64,000 nt of DNA, taken from contig JACGXE010000004.1 in NCBI GenBank assembly GCA_014138095.1, positions 186,001-250,000 of the forward strand, read 5' to 3'. A program made the translations under genes and the position numbers. This document shows, one piece after another, positions 8,498-17,903 of the stretch. The notes below the pieces were generated by a model that had not been told where the DNA came from, made no database searches, and saw only the letters and a program-made list of their open reading frames with translations. Every line of letters starts with the position of its first letter. Position 1 is the stretch's first letter. The stretch comes from Ochrobactrum sp. RH2CCR150 (GTDB lineage: Bacteria > Pseudomonadota > Alphaproteobacteria > Rhizobiales > Rhizobiaceae).

Positions 8498-9253
8498 ATG
8501 GAAATTCGCACGCGACCGAAACACGCCATCGACTATCAGGACATTGCACGCCCTTTGGCGGTGATGCGGCGCGACTATAAGAAGAGCGCTTCGTCCGGCT
8601 GGCATAGTCACCGGCGCGGCGAACTTCTCTATAGCAATAGTGGCTATATGACGGCGCAGACAGAAGATGGCGCTTTCATGCTGCCCAGCGGCTATGCCGT
8701 GCTTCTGCCGCCCGATGTGCCGCACACTGTCGACATTTATGGCGAAGTGGAAATGCACGCCGTCTTTATCGAAGAATCGGTATTGCGAGAGCACTGGGAG
8801 CCGACGCGCGTTCTGAAAGTTTCTCCCCTGTTGGACGCCAGCGTGCAGGCTCTGGCCGAGGAACCGGTGCTTTATGATGAAAACGGACGCGGCCAGCATC
8901 TCACAGCACTTATTCTGGATGAGGTTCGCTCCGCGCAGGAGCAGCCCTATGTCGTCTCGCTCCCGACCGACAAGCAATTGCGCAAGCTTTGCCGCAGCCT
9001 TCTCGACAATCCGGGTCTCGACCTCACCATCGACGATTGGGCGGATGAAGTCGGCATGAGCCGTCGCACCATGACACGCAAATTCCGTCTCCAGACGGGC
9101 ATGAGCTTTGTCGAATGGCGGCAGCGTCTGCGTGTATCCCATGTGATGCGCAAACGCGCAGAAGGCATGCCGCTTGCCATTGCCAGCGTTGAAGCGGGTT
9201 ATCAGAGCGTTTCCACTCTGAAAAAGACGATGAAACGATTGGGCGGCCAATAG
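8498..9253 (+). CDS. AraC family transcriptional regulator
   Basis: This 251-residue protein has an N-terminal cupin-like sensor region (SSGWHSHRRGELLYSNSGYM, VLLPPDVPHTV) and a C-terminal double helix-turn-helix (LTIDDWADEVGMSRRTMTRKFRLQTGMSFVEWRQRLRV). Both are typical of the AraC/XylS family. It is transcribed away from the siderophore receptor gene. The location suggests it controls that receptor, possibly with the siderophore as effector as in other AraC-type siderophore regulators, but the effector is not shown by the sequence. Confidence 0.85.
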   Translation: MEIRTRPKHAIDYQDIARPLAVMRRDYKKSASSGWHSHRRGELLYSNSGYMTAQTEDGAFMLPSGYAVLLPPDVPHTVDIYGEVEMHAVFIEESVLREHWEPTRVLKVSPLLDASVQALAEEPVLYDENGRGQHLTALILDEVRSAQEQPYVVSLPTDKQLRKLCRSLLDNPGLDLTIDDWADEVGMSRRTMTRKFRLQTGMSFVEWRQRLRVSHVMRKRAEGMPLAIASVEAGYQSVSTLKKTMKRLGGQ

Positions 9254-9372
9254 TGATATGGTTGACTGGTAGCGCGATTATATCCGCCGTACAGGCAAAT
9301 TGATTTCAGCTGCCGCGAATAGTCCCAAATGCAAGATCAGACTGAGGCCGTTAAACGATATGGAGAAACGGC

Positions 9373-9708
9373 ATGAGAGTGTCGGTACTTTCTTTAGCTG
9401 CGGCACTGGCCGCGTTCGCCTTTAATGCCGAAGCCAACCCCGTTGGCAATCTGCAAGCAACAGTGCAATCAGGACTGGTGCAAAAGGCCGATTACCGCTG
9501 CGGCCGAGGCTGGCGCATGACCTATGACGGCGTTTGCGTTCCCGGTTATCGCCGCCCACCACCACCTCCTCCGGGTTGGGGTTGGGGACCGCCGCCTCCA
9601 CCACGCTGGGGCTGGGGTCCGCCGCCAAGAGACTGGCGTCGTCATCATTGGCGCGACGAATATCGGGACCGTCCACCGCGTCACAGACCGCGCCCTTACT
9701 GGGACTGA
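9373..9708 (+). CDS. Small secreted Pro/Trp/Arg-rich protein of unknown function
   Basis: This 111-residue protein has a signal peptide (MRVSVLSLAAALAAFAFNAEA) and a short middle part with two cysteines (YRCGRGWRMTYDGVCVPGYRR). Its low-complexity tail is built of PPPPPPGWGWGPP-like repeats and ends in HHWRDEY and RPRPYWD. The Cys-Arg-Gly/Cys-Val-Pro-Gly pair before a repeat tail resembles small alphaproteobacterial exported proteins of unknown role. The tail could bind the envelope or metals, but that is speculation. It starts 119 bp after the AraC gene with AUGGAGAAACGGC upstream, and ends in its own terminator, so it is a single-gene unit. Confidence 0.7.
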   Translation: MRVSVLSLAAALAAFAFNAEANPVGNLQATVQSGLVQKADYRCGRGWRMTYDGVCVPGYRRPPPPPPGWGWGPPPPPRWGWGPPPRDWRRHHWRDEYRDRPPRHRPRPYWD

Positions 9709-9725
9709 TTTCAAGCTATTGGATC

Positions 9726-9746
9726 GGGCGGCCAAGGCCGCCCTTT
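9726..9746 (+). terminator. Intrinsic terminator after the Pro/Trp-rich gene
   Basis: A perfect 8-bp stem GGGCGGCC/GGCCGCCC with an AA loop is followed by TTTCCTTT. Confidence 0.75.
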
Positions 9747-9843
9747 CCTTTGTCAACGCTTCGTCGATTCTTCTGCACGCCGTATGAGTTCACCGCCAAA
9801 CCCCATTGATATCGCAGCGAAAATCGTGACTGAAATTTTTTGA

Positions 9844-9856
9844 TTTACGTACCTCA
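9844..9856 (+). promoter_or_regulatory. Candidate LacI-family operator, copy 1
   Basis: TTTACGTACCTCA lies 34 bp upstream of the LacI regulator start. The identical 13-mer occurs on the minus strand at 21680-21692 ahead of the sugar ABC operon, in the same orientation relative to transcription. The core TACGTA is palindromic. This points to autoregulation and co-control by one repressor. Confidence 0.6.
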
Positions 9857-9890
9857 TTTTTGCTCCTATGGTTTGTGTAGAGGAGCAGGA

Positions 9891-10922
9891 ATGAAACCCA
9901 CCGTTCATGACATAGCGCGCACTGCGGGCGTCAGCCTTGCCACGGTTGATCGCGTTTTGAACGACCGTCCCGGCGTCCGGTCCAAAACCCGCGAGCGGGT
10001 GACGGATGCCATGAATACGCTTGGCTATGTCCGCGACGTGGGCGCTGCCAATCTGGCGCGCAGCCGACTTTATCAGTTCGACTTCATTGTGCCCGACAAT
10101 GACAACACTTTCATGCTGAGCCTCCGCGACGAGATCGTCATTGCGACCGAACGCGCGATGGCTGAGCGTGTCTCGATCAATCTCATACTGGTTCCCGCAT
10201 TTGATGAGATTGCGCTGGTCGCCGCTCTTGATGCCAGCGCCCTTCGCAAGCCGGATGGCGTGGCTTTCGTCGCGCTCGACACCGACCCGGTTCGGGCTGC
10301 CTGCGACCGGCTGCGCACAAGCGGTGTGCATGCTGTGACGCTGGTTTCCGATCTCGGCCACTCAACGCGTGAACATTATATCGGCGTGGACAATGCAGCC
10401 GCGGGGCGCACTGCGGCCCGTCTTCTCGGTCTTTTTGCAAATGGTACCGAGGGCGTGATTGCCATCTTGACCGGCTCGTTGAAAGTGCGCGATCACCTCG
10501 AACGTTTCGATGGTTTCACCTCCGCCATGCGAGGCGACTTTCCCGGGCGTGCCATCCTCCCCGCGCTTGAAGGCCTCGATGAAGATGCGCGGGTGGAGAA
10601 TCTAGTGCGTACCCTACTGCGCGAACGCAACGATATTGCGGGCATTTACAGCCTCGGCGCAGGCAATGGCGGCCTGCTTCGCGCACTCGCCAACCACGAC
10701 GGGAAGCGCCCTCTGGTGATCGCCCATGAGCGCGATGACGCGACCTCTCAGGCGCTTGAACAAGGGTTGGTGCATGGTGTTCTGGCACAGGATGCCGGAC
10801 ATGAAATCCGCAGCGCCATTCGTATCCTGAAAGCCTCAGCAGACCGGCTGCCGATCATTGCGGGGCAGGAACATATTCGTATCGAAATCTTTCTCAAAGA
10901 TAACCTGCCGCAGTTCTGCTGA
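9891..10922 (+). CDS. LacI family sugar-responsive transcriptional regulator
   Basis: This 343-residue regulator begins MKPTVHDIARTAGVSLATVDRVLNDRPGVRSKTRERV, a classic LacI helix-turn-helix and hinge. A periplasmic-binding-protein-like effector domain follows (GVDNAAAGRTAARLLGLF, GVIAILTGSLKVRDHLERFDGF). The ATG at 9891 was chosen because it starts the HTH directly and has AGGAGCAGG in front. An upstream in-frame start would add an unrelated tail. It is the first gene of a unit with xylB and xylA. The shared 13-bp site suggests that it also controls the ABC operon starting near 21.6 kb. Confidence 0.88.
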   Translation: MKPTVHDIARTAGVSLATVDRVLNDRPGVRSKTRERVTDAMNTLGYVRDVGAANLARSRLYQFDFIVPDNDNTFMLSLRDEIVIATERAMAERVSINLILVPAFDEIALVAALDASALRKPDGVAFVALDTDPVRAACDRLRTSGVHAVTLVSDLGHSTREHYIGVDNAAAGRTAARLLGLFANGTEGVIAILTGSLKVRDHLERFDGFTSAMRGDFPGRAILPALEGLDEDARVENLVRTLLRERNDIAGIYSLGAGNGGLLRALANHDGKRPLVIAHERDDATSQALEQGLVHGVLAQDAGHEIRSAIRILKASADRLPIIAGQEHIRIEIFLKDNLPQFC

Positions 10923-10958
10923 ACCGCCGGCCATTATGAATTCCCGACAGGAGCTCCC

Positions 10959-12413
10959 ATGTATCTCGGCCTCGATCTTGGAACATCCGGCGTAAAAGCG
11001 CTTCTGATCGACGACAGTCAGCGGGTTGTCGGCTCGGCGCATGGCGAACTGGACGTGTCTCGCCCGCATGCAGGCTGGAGCGAACAGAATCCCGCCCAAT
11101 GGATCAGCGCCACTGAAACCGCAATCGACGCCCTGCGACGCGCATATCCGAAAGAATTCGCAGCAGTCAAAGGCATCGGCCTTTCTGGCCAGATGCATGG
11201 GGCAACATTGCTGGACGAGGCGGATCGGGTGCTGCGCCCCTGCATACTCTGGAACGACACGCGCAGCTATCGCGAGGCCGCCGAGCTTGATGCCGATCCG
11301 GCCTTCCGCGCGATCACTGGCAATATCGTCTTTCCGGGCTTTACCGCGCCAAAACTGGTCTGGGTTGCCCGCAACGAACCAGAAACTTTCGCCAAGACGC
11401 GCAAGATCCTGTTGCCAAAAGATTATTTGCGCCTCTGGCTAACTGGCGAACATGTATCGGACATGTCGGATTCAGCCGGAACAAGCTGGCTAGACACCGG
11501 TGGCCGTCACTGGTCGTCCGAATTGCTTGCAAAGACCGGACTGACCGAAAGCCACATGCCGCGGCTTGCGGAAGGCAGCGACGCAACCGGGCAGCTGCGT
11601 GCCGAACTGGCGGCGCGCTGGGGTGTCGAAGGTCGCCCCGTCGTTGCTGGCGGTGCGGGAGATAACGCCGCTTCGGCTTGCGGCATGGGAACGGTAAAGC
11701 CCGGTCATGCTTTCGTGTCGCTTGGCACATCCGGCGTTTTGTTTGCCGCCAATGGCGCTTATCAGCCAAAGCCGGAAAGCGCTGTCCATGCCTTTTGCCA
11801 CGCGCTGCCGAGCACATGGCACCAGATGGGCGTCATCCTCTCGGCAGCAAGTGCGCTTGACTGGTTCGCGCGCGTTGTCGGCGCGACGCCACATGTTCTT
11901 GATCAGGAACTGGGCGACACAGTCAAGGCACCCGGTAGCGTGACCTTCCTGCCCTATCTGTCGGGCGAGCGCACGCCTTACAATGATGCGAAAATTCGCG
12001 GCAGCTTTAACGGGCTGGAACATGAAACAGACCGAAATGCCATGACACAGGCCGTTCTGGAAGGTGTAACCTTCGCCATTCGCGACAGTCTCGTCGCGCT
12101 CCAATCGGCAGGCACCGAAATCCATTCGCTGATCGCGGTCGGCGGCGGCTCCCGCTCCGCCTATTGGCTGAAATCCATTGCAACGGCGCTGAACACGCCA
12201 ATTTCGCTGCCGGAAGAAGGCGACTTTGGCGCGGCCTTCGGCGCGGCGCGTCTGGGGCTGATCGCGGCCAGCGGGGCCGATCCGTTTGCGGTTTGCACGC
12301 CGCCGCGCACAGCGCGCACTGTCGAGCCCGAACAGGCGCTTCTCTCCGCTTATGACGAAGCCTATCAGCGCTATCGCGCGCTCTACCCGGCCCTGCATTC
12401 GTTGGCTGGCTAG
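10959..12413 (+). CDS. xylB: Xylulokinase
   Basis: This 484-residue FGGY-family kinase starts with the phosphate-binding signature MYLGLDLGTSGVKALLIDD. It contains LSGQMHGATLLD, CILWNDTRS and GGAGDNAASACGMGTVKPG, then FLPYLSGERTPYND and AVGGGSRSAYWL, all typical of XylB. It phosphorylates D-xylulose to xylulose 5-phosphate, which feeds the pentose phosphate pathway. It lies between the LacI regulator (36 bp gap, with AGGAGC ahead of the start) and xylA. Length and motifs fit the family with no sign of damage. Confidence 0.92.
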   Translation: MYLGLDLGTSGVKALLIDDSQRVVGSAHGELDVSRPHAGWSEQNPAQWISATETAIDALRRAYPKEFAAVKGIGLSGQMHGATLLDEADRVLRPCILWNDTRSYREAAELDADPAFRAITGNIVFPGFTAPKLVWVARNEPETFAKTRKILLPKDYLRLWLTGEHVSDMSDSAGTSWLDTGGRHWSSELLAKTGLTESHMPRLAEGSDATGQLRAELAARWGVEGRPVVAGGAGDNAASACGMGTVKPGHAFVSLGTSGVLFAANGAYQPKPESAVHAFCHALPSTWHQMGVILSAASALDWFARVVGATPHVLDQELGDTVKAPGSVTFLPYLSGERTPYNDAKIRGSFNGLEHETDRNAMTQAVLEGVTFAIRDSLVALQSAGTEIHSLIAVGGGSRSAYWLKSIATALNTPISLPEEGDFGAAFGAARLGLIAASGADPFAVCTPPRTARTVEPEQALLSAYDEAYQRYRALYPALHSLAG

Positions 12414-12446
12414 AACTCTATATCGAGACAAAATGGGAGGATGACT

Positions 12447-13754
12447 ATGGGAACCGGATTTTTCGGTGACATTGAGAAAGTGCGTTTTGAAGGTCCAGAC
12501 AGCGACAATCCGCTGGCATTTCGTCACTATAATCCTGACGAAATTGTGCTTGGAAAACGCATGGAAGATCACCTGCGTTTCGCGGTTGCCTATTGGCACA
12601 CATTCGCCTGGGAAGGTGGCGATCCGTTTGGCGGGCGCACCTTTGAACGGCCCTGGTATTCGAACGATATGGAAGCGGCAAAACTCAAGGCTGATGTCGC
12701 CTTCGAGTTCTTTTCCCTGCTTGGCGCACCATTCTACTGCTTTCACGATGCCGATGTGCGCCCTGAAGGCAAGAACTTCGCGGAGAACACCAGAAATCTC
12801 AATGAAATAGTTGATATTTTTGAGAAAAAGCAGGCCGAGACCGGAATAAATCTGCTCTGGGGAACTGCCAATCTCTTTTCGCATCGCCGCTATATGGCCG
12901 GCGCGGCGACCAATCCCGACCCGGAAGCTTTTGCCTTTGCTGCAGCTACGGTCAAGACGTGCATCGACGCCACAATGAGACTTGGCGGCCAGAACTATGT
13001 GCTCTGGGGCGGTCGTGAAGGGTACGAAACCCTGCTCAATACCGATCTGTCGCGCGAACTCGACCATATGGGACGTTTCCTCAATCTGGTTGTCGAGTAC
13101 AAGCACAAGATCGGTTTCAAGGGTACGATCCTGATCGAGCCGAAGCCGCAGGAACCAACCAAGCATCAGTATGATTACGATGTCGCGACTGTTTACGGTT
13201 TTCTGAAACGCTATGGTCTCGAAAACGAAGTGAAGCTGAACATCGAACAGGGCCATGCCATTCTTGCCGGACACTCGTTCGAGCATGAGCTGGCGCTGGC
13301 GCGCACGCTCGGTATTCTCGGCTCCATCGACATGAACCGCAATGATTACCAATCCGGCTGGGACACCGACCAGTTTCCCAACAATGTGCCGGAAATGGCG
13401 CTCGCCTATTATCAGGTGCTGCTGGGTGGTGGTTTCAAAACGGGCGGCACCAATTTCGACGCCAAGCTACGCCGTCAGTCGCTGGACCCGCAAGACTTGC
13501 TGATCGGACATATTGGCGGCATGGATTGTTGCGCGCGCGGACTGAAGGCAGCTGCGCACATGCTTGAGGACGGCGCGCTCTCAACGCCGCTGGAAGAACG
13601 CTACGCCGGTTGGAACGGCGACTTCGGCAAGAAGCTGTTGAGCGACATGTCTCTGGAACAGATAACAGCCGCCGTTGAAGGGCAGGATATCAATCCGCGT
13701 CCGAAATCCGGTCGTCAGGAATATCTGGAGAACGTGGTCAATCGGTACGTCTGA
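12447..13754 (+). CDS. xylA: Xylose isomerase
   Basis: This 435-residue TIM-barrel enzyme converts D-xylose to D-xylulose. Family marks are [12 protein letters not shown] with the catalytic His, [16 protein letters not shown], the metal-site segment [20 protein letters not shown], and [18 protein letters not shown]. The ATG at 12447 was preferred over the one at 12441 because the GGGAGG ribosome site is then at normal spacing and the protein begins [12 protein letters not shown], as expected. It is co-transcribed with xylB and followed by a strong hairpin. Confidence 0.93.
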   Translation: MGTGFFGDIEKVRFEGPDSDNPLAFRHYNPDEIVLGKRMEDHLRFAVAYWHTFAWEGGDPFGGRTFERPWYSNDMEAAKLKADVAFEFFSLLGAPFYCFHDADVRPEGKNFAENTRNLNEIVDIFEKKQAETGINLLWGTANLFSHRRYMAGAATNPDPEAFAFAAATVKTCIDATMRLGGQNYVLWGGREGYETLLNTDLSRELDHMGRFLNLVVEYKHKIGFKGTILIEPKPQEPTKHQYDYDVATVYGFLKRYGLENEVKLNIEQGHAILAGHSFEHELALARTLGILGSIDMNRNDYQSGWDTDQFPNNVPEMALAYYQVLLGGGFKTGGTNFDAKLRRQSLDPQDLLIGHIGGMDCCARGLKAAAHMLEDGALSTPLEERYAGWNGDFGKKLLSDMSLEQITAAVEGQDINPRPKSGRQEYLENVVNRYV

Positions 13755-13769
13755 CCCGATAGAACCAAA

Positions 13770-13797
13770 CAATACCCCGCCCTCCGGCGGGGTATTG
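13770..13797. terminator. Hairpin between convergent xylA and phosphoethanolamine transferase genes
   Basis: CAATACCCCGCC and GGCGGGGTATTG make a perfect 12-bp stem with a CTCC loop. There is no long T run after it, but position and strength fit a bidirectional terminator. Confidence 0.7.
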
Positions 13798-13800
13798 GAT

Positions 13801-15435
13801 CTAGTTCAACGCCACGCTATGCGGCGTGCGACAGGCAGCAAAGCGGTCGAGCTTCTGATCGTAAACCGTTGTCTTTATTTGCATCATACCAAGCACGGTA
13901 TGAAACAGATTGTCATGCGACGATGGTTCAGCAATCGTCTTCTTCAAGCAATCGAGGTCGACCCCCGTATCCGACGCATATTCCGGCGCAAACCACGTGA
14001 TGAATGGCACATGGGTCTGCTGCGATGGCGCAATGAAGTAGGGCGCGGCATGGAGATAGAGGCCATCTTCTCCAAGAGACTCACCATGGTCGGACATGTA
14101 GATCATCGACGAAGCGAACTTGTCTTCATGCGCTTTCAGCAGATCGATGACTTCGGACAGGATGTGATCCGTATACAGGATCGAATTGTCATAGGCATTG
14201 ACGATCGCTTCATGCGAGCACTTGGCAAAGTCGTTTGAGCGGCAATCGGGTTTGAACTTCGCAAATTCTTCCGGGTAGCGGCGGTAATAGGCCGGTCCAT
14301 GGCTGCCCGTCATATGCAGGACAATGGTGGCGTTGCCGGTAAGGTCGTTCAATTCCTTGCCCAGACTATCGACCAGAATCTGGTCGATACATTCGCCGCC
14401 ATCGCAATAGCGGGTGTCTTTGGCATTTTGCAGATCTATCAGCTTGATACGTTCGGCAACGCCTTTGCTGCCGGTATTGTTTTCATACCATGACACCTGC
14501 ACGCCCGCATGTTGCAGCACGTCCATCAGATTTTCCGACCCACGGAACTTCGTATTGGAAAACTCCTCGCGCGTAAAAGGCGAGAACATGCAGGGCACCG
14601 AAACCGATGTTTCCGTCCCACAGCTCGTCGTGTCGGTGAACGCAACGACATCGCGCTGCTTCAACTCCGGATTGGTTTCCCGCGAATAACCGTTGAGGCT
14701 GAAATTCTGAGCGCGCGCAGTTTCGCCGACGACCACAACCGTCAGCAGCTTTTTGCCGGCTGGAAGCTGCGTAACCTCTTGCTTGGCGTCCAGTCCAAGC
14801 GGCTCCATCGGTATGTCCCGGTTCTTGATCGTATGCGCCACATATTGAACCGTGCTGGTGATCGGCGTTCCCGGCATCAGCTTCTGCATGATGTCGGCAT
14901 CATGCTCGCGAAACATCGACGAATAGGCTGCATAGTTCGCGCCCAATATGGCAATCGACGCCGCGAGGCAGGCGAAAATTATACCGGTATTCACCGCCAC
15001 CTTGCCCAGCAAGGGCCGATGTCTGATCCGCACCCAGATAATCAGCAAGGACGGCACAACGCCGAACAGCAACATGTGCCAAACGAAGCTCGGCGTCAGC
15101 AGCGCGCCGGACTCGGCTTGCGTGGTCGTCAGCGCGGCCTCGACCACATATTTGTCAATGATCGTCCCGAATGTATCGGTGAAATAGGAGCCGCCGGCAG
15201 CGATCAGGACAAACAGGATCAGGATCGGCTTGATGACATATTTCGCCGAAAAGATCAGAAGCAGCGCGGTATGCAGCAGCAGAAGTGCGACCGCTATGCC
15301 AGCCAGTTTCCATGGCGCATCGGCGTAATAAGCACCAATTGCGTGCCAGAATGAAGCATTGGTGAAGATGAAAACGTAGAGCACCGTCAGAAGGCACAAT
15401 GGGCCGCTGGCGATTGTGGGACGGAATTTTTGCAT
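13801..15435 (-). CDS. Phosphoethanolamine transferase (lipid A/LPS modification)
   Basis: This 544-residue member of the EptA/sulfatase-fold family has about five N-terminal membrane helices followed by a periplasmic catalytic domain. The domain carries GETARAQNFSLNGY, the nucleophile region TTSCGTETSVSVPCM and the metal-binding SDHGESLGEDGLYLHAAPY. Such enzymes move phosphoethanolamine from phosphatidylethanolamine to lipid A or core sugar and lower the affinity for cationic peptides. The start MQKFRPTIA at 15435 gives the usual family length; an upstream in-frame start adds 22 unlikely residues. It sits as a single gene between two sugar operons and shows no link to them. Confidence 0.85.
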   Translation of the reverse strand: MQKFRPTIASGPLCLLTVLYVFIFTNASFWHAIGAYYADAPWKLAGIAVALLLLHTALLLIFSAKYVIKPILILFVLIAAGGSYFTDTFGTIIDKYVVEAALTTTQAESGALLTPSFVWHMLLFGVVPSLLIIWVRIRHRPLLGKVAVNTGIIFACLAASIAILGANYAAYSSMFREHDADIMQKLMPGTPITSTVQYVAHTIKNRDIPMEPLGLDAKQEVTQLPAGKKLLTVVVVGETARAQNFSLNGYSRETNPELKQRDVVAFTDTTSCGTETSVSVPCMFSPFTREEFSNTKFRGSENLMDVLQHAGVQVSWYENNTGSKGVAERIKLIDLQNAKDTRYCDGGECIDQILVDSLGKELNDLTGNATIVLHMTGSHGPAYYRRYPEEFAKFKPDCRSNDFAKCSHEAIVNAYDNSILYTDHILSEVIDLLKAHEDKFASSMIYMSDHGESLGEDGLYLHAAPYFIAPSQQTHVPFITWFAPEYASDTGVDLDCLKKTIAEPSSHDNLFHTVLGMMQIKTTVYDQKLDRFAACRTPHSVALN

Positions 15436-15555
15436 GGCGTATGTCTCAAGCGGCTCTGTGCGAGACCTGCCGCAAAGCGGGCAGATCAATATGACCAACA
15501 CGCCTTCGCAAGCGTTTACTTAGAAACATGCAATTAAAATGGTTTTTTAACGGCG

Positions 15556-15578
15556 GAGCGGCCACAACGTGGCCGCTC
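15556..15578 (-). terminator. Hairpin after the sugar dehydrogenase gene
   Basis: GAGCGGCCAC and GTGGCCGCTC form a perfect 10-bp stem with a 3-base loop, downstream of the minus-strand operon end. No clear T run follows, so its strength as a terminator is uncertain. Confidence 0.55.
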
Positions 15579-15599
15579 AACTTAATTATTCGCGTCAGA

Positions 15600-16772
15600 T
15601 CAGAGATTGACCCAGGCGCCGTTTTTCTTTGACGATCGCACGCAGGCGTCGATAAAGCTCACGCCCAGCAACCCGTCGTCAACCGTTGGATAAATCACTG
15701 CGCTGTCCGGCTTTTTGCCTTCGCGATGCGCCTCAATAGCATTGGCCGCCTCGGTATAGATCGTTGCAAAAGCTTCGAGATAGCCTTCCGGATGACCGGC
15801 AGGCACACGCGTTACCCGTGCCGCCTCCGGCCCGGCACCGGCTCCGCCGCGCGTAATGAGCCGCTTCTCTCCGCCGAATGGCGTAAACCACAGCCGGTTC
15901 GGATCTTCCTGCGCCCATTCAATGCCGCCCTTGGTACCATAAACACGAAGGCGAAGCGCATTTTCGTTGCCGGGCGCAACCTGACTGCACCAGAGCATAC
16001 CTTTCGCGCCGCCCGCAAAACGCAGCATCACATGCGCATTGTCATCAAGACGACGCCCCGCGACAAAACTGTCGAGATCGGCGGCCAGACTATCGAGTGT
16101 CAATCCCGTCACGAAGGAGGCCAGATTGAAGGCATGGGTGCCAATGTCGCCTGTGGCGCCACCAAGGCCGGATTGGGCCGGATCGGTGCGCCAGACAGCG
16201 CCCTTCGCGCCGGTGGCTTCGACGGCTTCCGTCAGCCAGTCCTGCGCATATTCCACCTGCACGACGCGCAGATCGCCCAGTTCACCGCTGGCCACCATGG
16301 CGCGGGCCTGCCGCACCATCGGATAACCCGTATAGTTGTGGGTCAGCACAAACAGCGCGCCACTCTCATCCGCAGCCTTTTTCAGCTTTTTGGCATCGGC
16401 CAACGTGGAAGTCAGGGGCTTGTCGCAAATGACATGAATGCCGCGCTTCAGAAACTCTTTCGCGGCTTCGTAATGAACATGGTTTGGTGTCACGATGGAA
16501 ACGGCTTCAACGCCATTTTTCAACCGCGCTTCGCGGATCGCCATCTCCCGGAAATCCGAATAAATACGGTCTGCAGCGAGCCCTAATTCACGTCCGGAAG
16601 CTTGCGCCTTTTCCGGCGAGGAGGACAGCGCGCCCGCAACCAGCTCGAAACGGTTGTCGAGCCGCGACGCCATACGGTGCACGCCGCCAATGAAGGCCCC
16701 TGCTCCGCCGCCAACCATGCCGAGACGAATGCGCGGCGTTGCTGTTTCCTTGGTTTTGGCTTCAATCGTCAT
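15600..16772 (-). CDS. Gfo/Idh/MocA family sugar dehydrogenase
   Basis: This 390-residue NAD(P)-dependent oxidoreductase has an N-terminal Rossmann motif (IRLGMVGGGAGAFIGGVHRMA). The family catalytic segment HVICDKPLTSTLADAKKL contains the conserved Lys. TGDIGTHAFNLASFV fits the C-terminal substrate domain. Such enzymes oxidise a hydroxyl of sugars or inositols to a ketone. The start MTIEAK at 16772 has GAGGAATCC in front of it. It is the last gene of the ABC importer operon, after a TIM-barrel isomerase. That pair is typical of inositol or keto-sugar breakdown. The substrate is unknown. Confidence 0.82.
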   Translation of the reverse strand: MTIEAKTKETATPRIRLGMVGGGAGAFIGGVHRMASRLDNRFELVAGALSSSPEKAQASGRELGLAADRIYSDFREMAIREARLKNGVEAVSIVTPNHVHYEAAKEFLKRGIHVICDKPLTSTLADAKKLKKAADESGALFVLTHNYTGYPMVRQARAMVASGELGDLRVVQVEYAQDWLTEAVEATGAKGAVWRTDPAQSGLGGATGDIGTHAFNLASFVTGLTLDSLAADLDSFVAGRRLDDNAHVMLRFAGGAKGMLWCSQVAPGNENALRLRVYGTKGGIEWAQEDPNRLWFTPFGGEKRLITRGGAGAGPEAARVTRVPAGHPEGYLEAFATIYTEAANAIEAHREGKKPDSAVIYPTVDDGLLGVSFIDACVRSSKKNGAWVNL

Positions 16773-16789
16773 GGATTCCTCATTTCGTC

Positions 16790-17842
16790 TCAAAGACCCA
16801 GCATACGGCGATTGGCAGCGTCATCGGTGCCGCCCGATGCAAAATCATCAAATGCCTTGTCGGTGACGCGTATGATATGCGCCTTCACGAATTCCGCGCC
16901 TTCACGCGCGCCGTCTTCCGGGTGCTTCAATGCGCATTCCCATTCAACAACGGCCCAGCCGTCGAAATCGTTCGCGGCCATTTTGGAGAAGACAGCGCCG
17001 AAATCAACCTGCCCATCGCCCAGCGAACGGAAACGGCCGGCGCGATTGACCCAGCCCTGATAACCGCCATAGACGCCCTGCCGCCCGGTCGGATTGAATT
17101 CCGCATCCTTGACGTGGAACATCCTGATCCGGTCTTTGTAGATGTCAATATTGTCGAGATAATCGAGACATTGCAGCACATAATGCGACGGATCGTAGAG
17201 CATGTTGGCGCGCGGATGGTTCTTCACACGCTCCAGAAACATCTCGAATGTCACGCCGTCATGCAGGTCTTCGCCCGGGTGAATTTCATAGCAGATGTCG
17301 ACGCCATGCTCTTCGGCATGGTCGAGGATCGGTGTCCAGCAGCGCGCGAGTTCATCAAACGCCGTTTCGACCAAACCGGCTGGCCGCTGCGGCCAAGGAT
17401 AAACAAACGGCCATGCGAGTGCGCCGGAAAAGGTCGCATGTGCGCCAATACCGAGATTGCGCGATGCCTTGATCGCCATCTTGACTTGCTCGACGGCCCA
17501 GGCCTGTCGAGCCTTGGGATTGCCGCGCACTTCCGGCACGGCAAAGCCGTCAAAGGCTTCATCATAGGCCGGATGAACAGCAACAAGCTGACCCTGCAGA
17601 TGGGTGGAAAGCTCGGTGACAACCACGCCGTTTTCCTTCGCCACACCAGCGAATTCGTCGCAATAGTCCTTCGATTCGGAAGCCTTCTTAAGATCGATCA
17701 GCTGGCTGGCCCAGGTGGGCACCTGTACGCCGAGATAACCTTTTTCGGCGGCCCATTTGGTGATGCCGTCCCATGTGTTAAACGGCGCTGCATTGCCCGC
17801 GAACTGTCCGAGGAAAATCCCCGGCCCCTTGATCGTCTTCAT
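16790..17842 (-). CDS. Sugar phosphate isomerase/epimerase, xylose isomerase-like TIM barrel
   Basis: This 350-residue protein of the AP-endonuclease-2/xylose isomerase-like barrel family has metal-ligand segments in the expected order: CYEIHPGEDLHDG, MLYDPSHYVL, RIRMFHVKDAEF and WAVVEWEC. The start MKTIKGPGIF at 17842 follows GGAGGAGTTTCG. Members isomerise or epimerise sugars or keto-sugars, or act as dehydratases, and often pair with Gfo/Idh/MocA dehydrogenases as here (17-bp gap). It is co-transcribed with the ABC importer and probably acts on the imported compound. The exact reaction cannot be called. Confidence 0.8.
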   Translation of the reverse strand: MKTIKGPGIFLGQFAGNAAPFNTWDGITKWAAEKGYLGVQVPTWASQLIDLKKASESKDYCDEFAGVAKENGVVVTELSTHLQGQLVAVHPAYDEAFDGFAVPEVRGNPKARQAWAVEQVKMAIKASRNLGIGAHATFSGALAWPFVYPWPQRPAGLVETAFDELARCWTPILDHAEEHGVDICYEIHPGEDLHDGVTFEMFLERVKNHPRANMLYDPSHYVLQCLDYLDNIDIYKDRIRMFHVKDAEFNPTGRQGVYGGYQGWVNRAGRFRSLGDGQVDFGAVFSKMAANDFDGWAVVEWECALKHPEDGAREGAEFVKAHIIRVTDKAFDDFASGGTDDAANRRMLGL

Positions 17843-17870
17843 CGAAACTCCTCCAGAATAAAATGAAAAT

Positions 17871-17893
17871 GCGCCCGTCAAAAAGACGGGCGC
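17871..17893 (-). terminator. Intercistronic stem-loop behind the binding-protein gene
   Basis: GCGCCCGTC and GACGGGCGC form a perfect 9-bp stem with an A5 loop on the + strand. In the direction of transcription it is followed by a T-rich stretch. Such structures behind sugar-binding-protein genes usually cause partial termination or protect the upstream message. Confidence 0.65.
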
Positions 17894-17903
17894 ACGCAAC
17901 GGA

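Noticed and set aside
11490-13352. Long minus-strand open frame of about 620 codons
   Set aside because: It lies antisense to xylB and xylA, has shadow-like composition and no ribosome site or family match.
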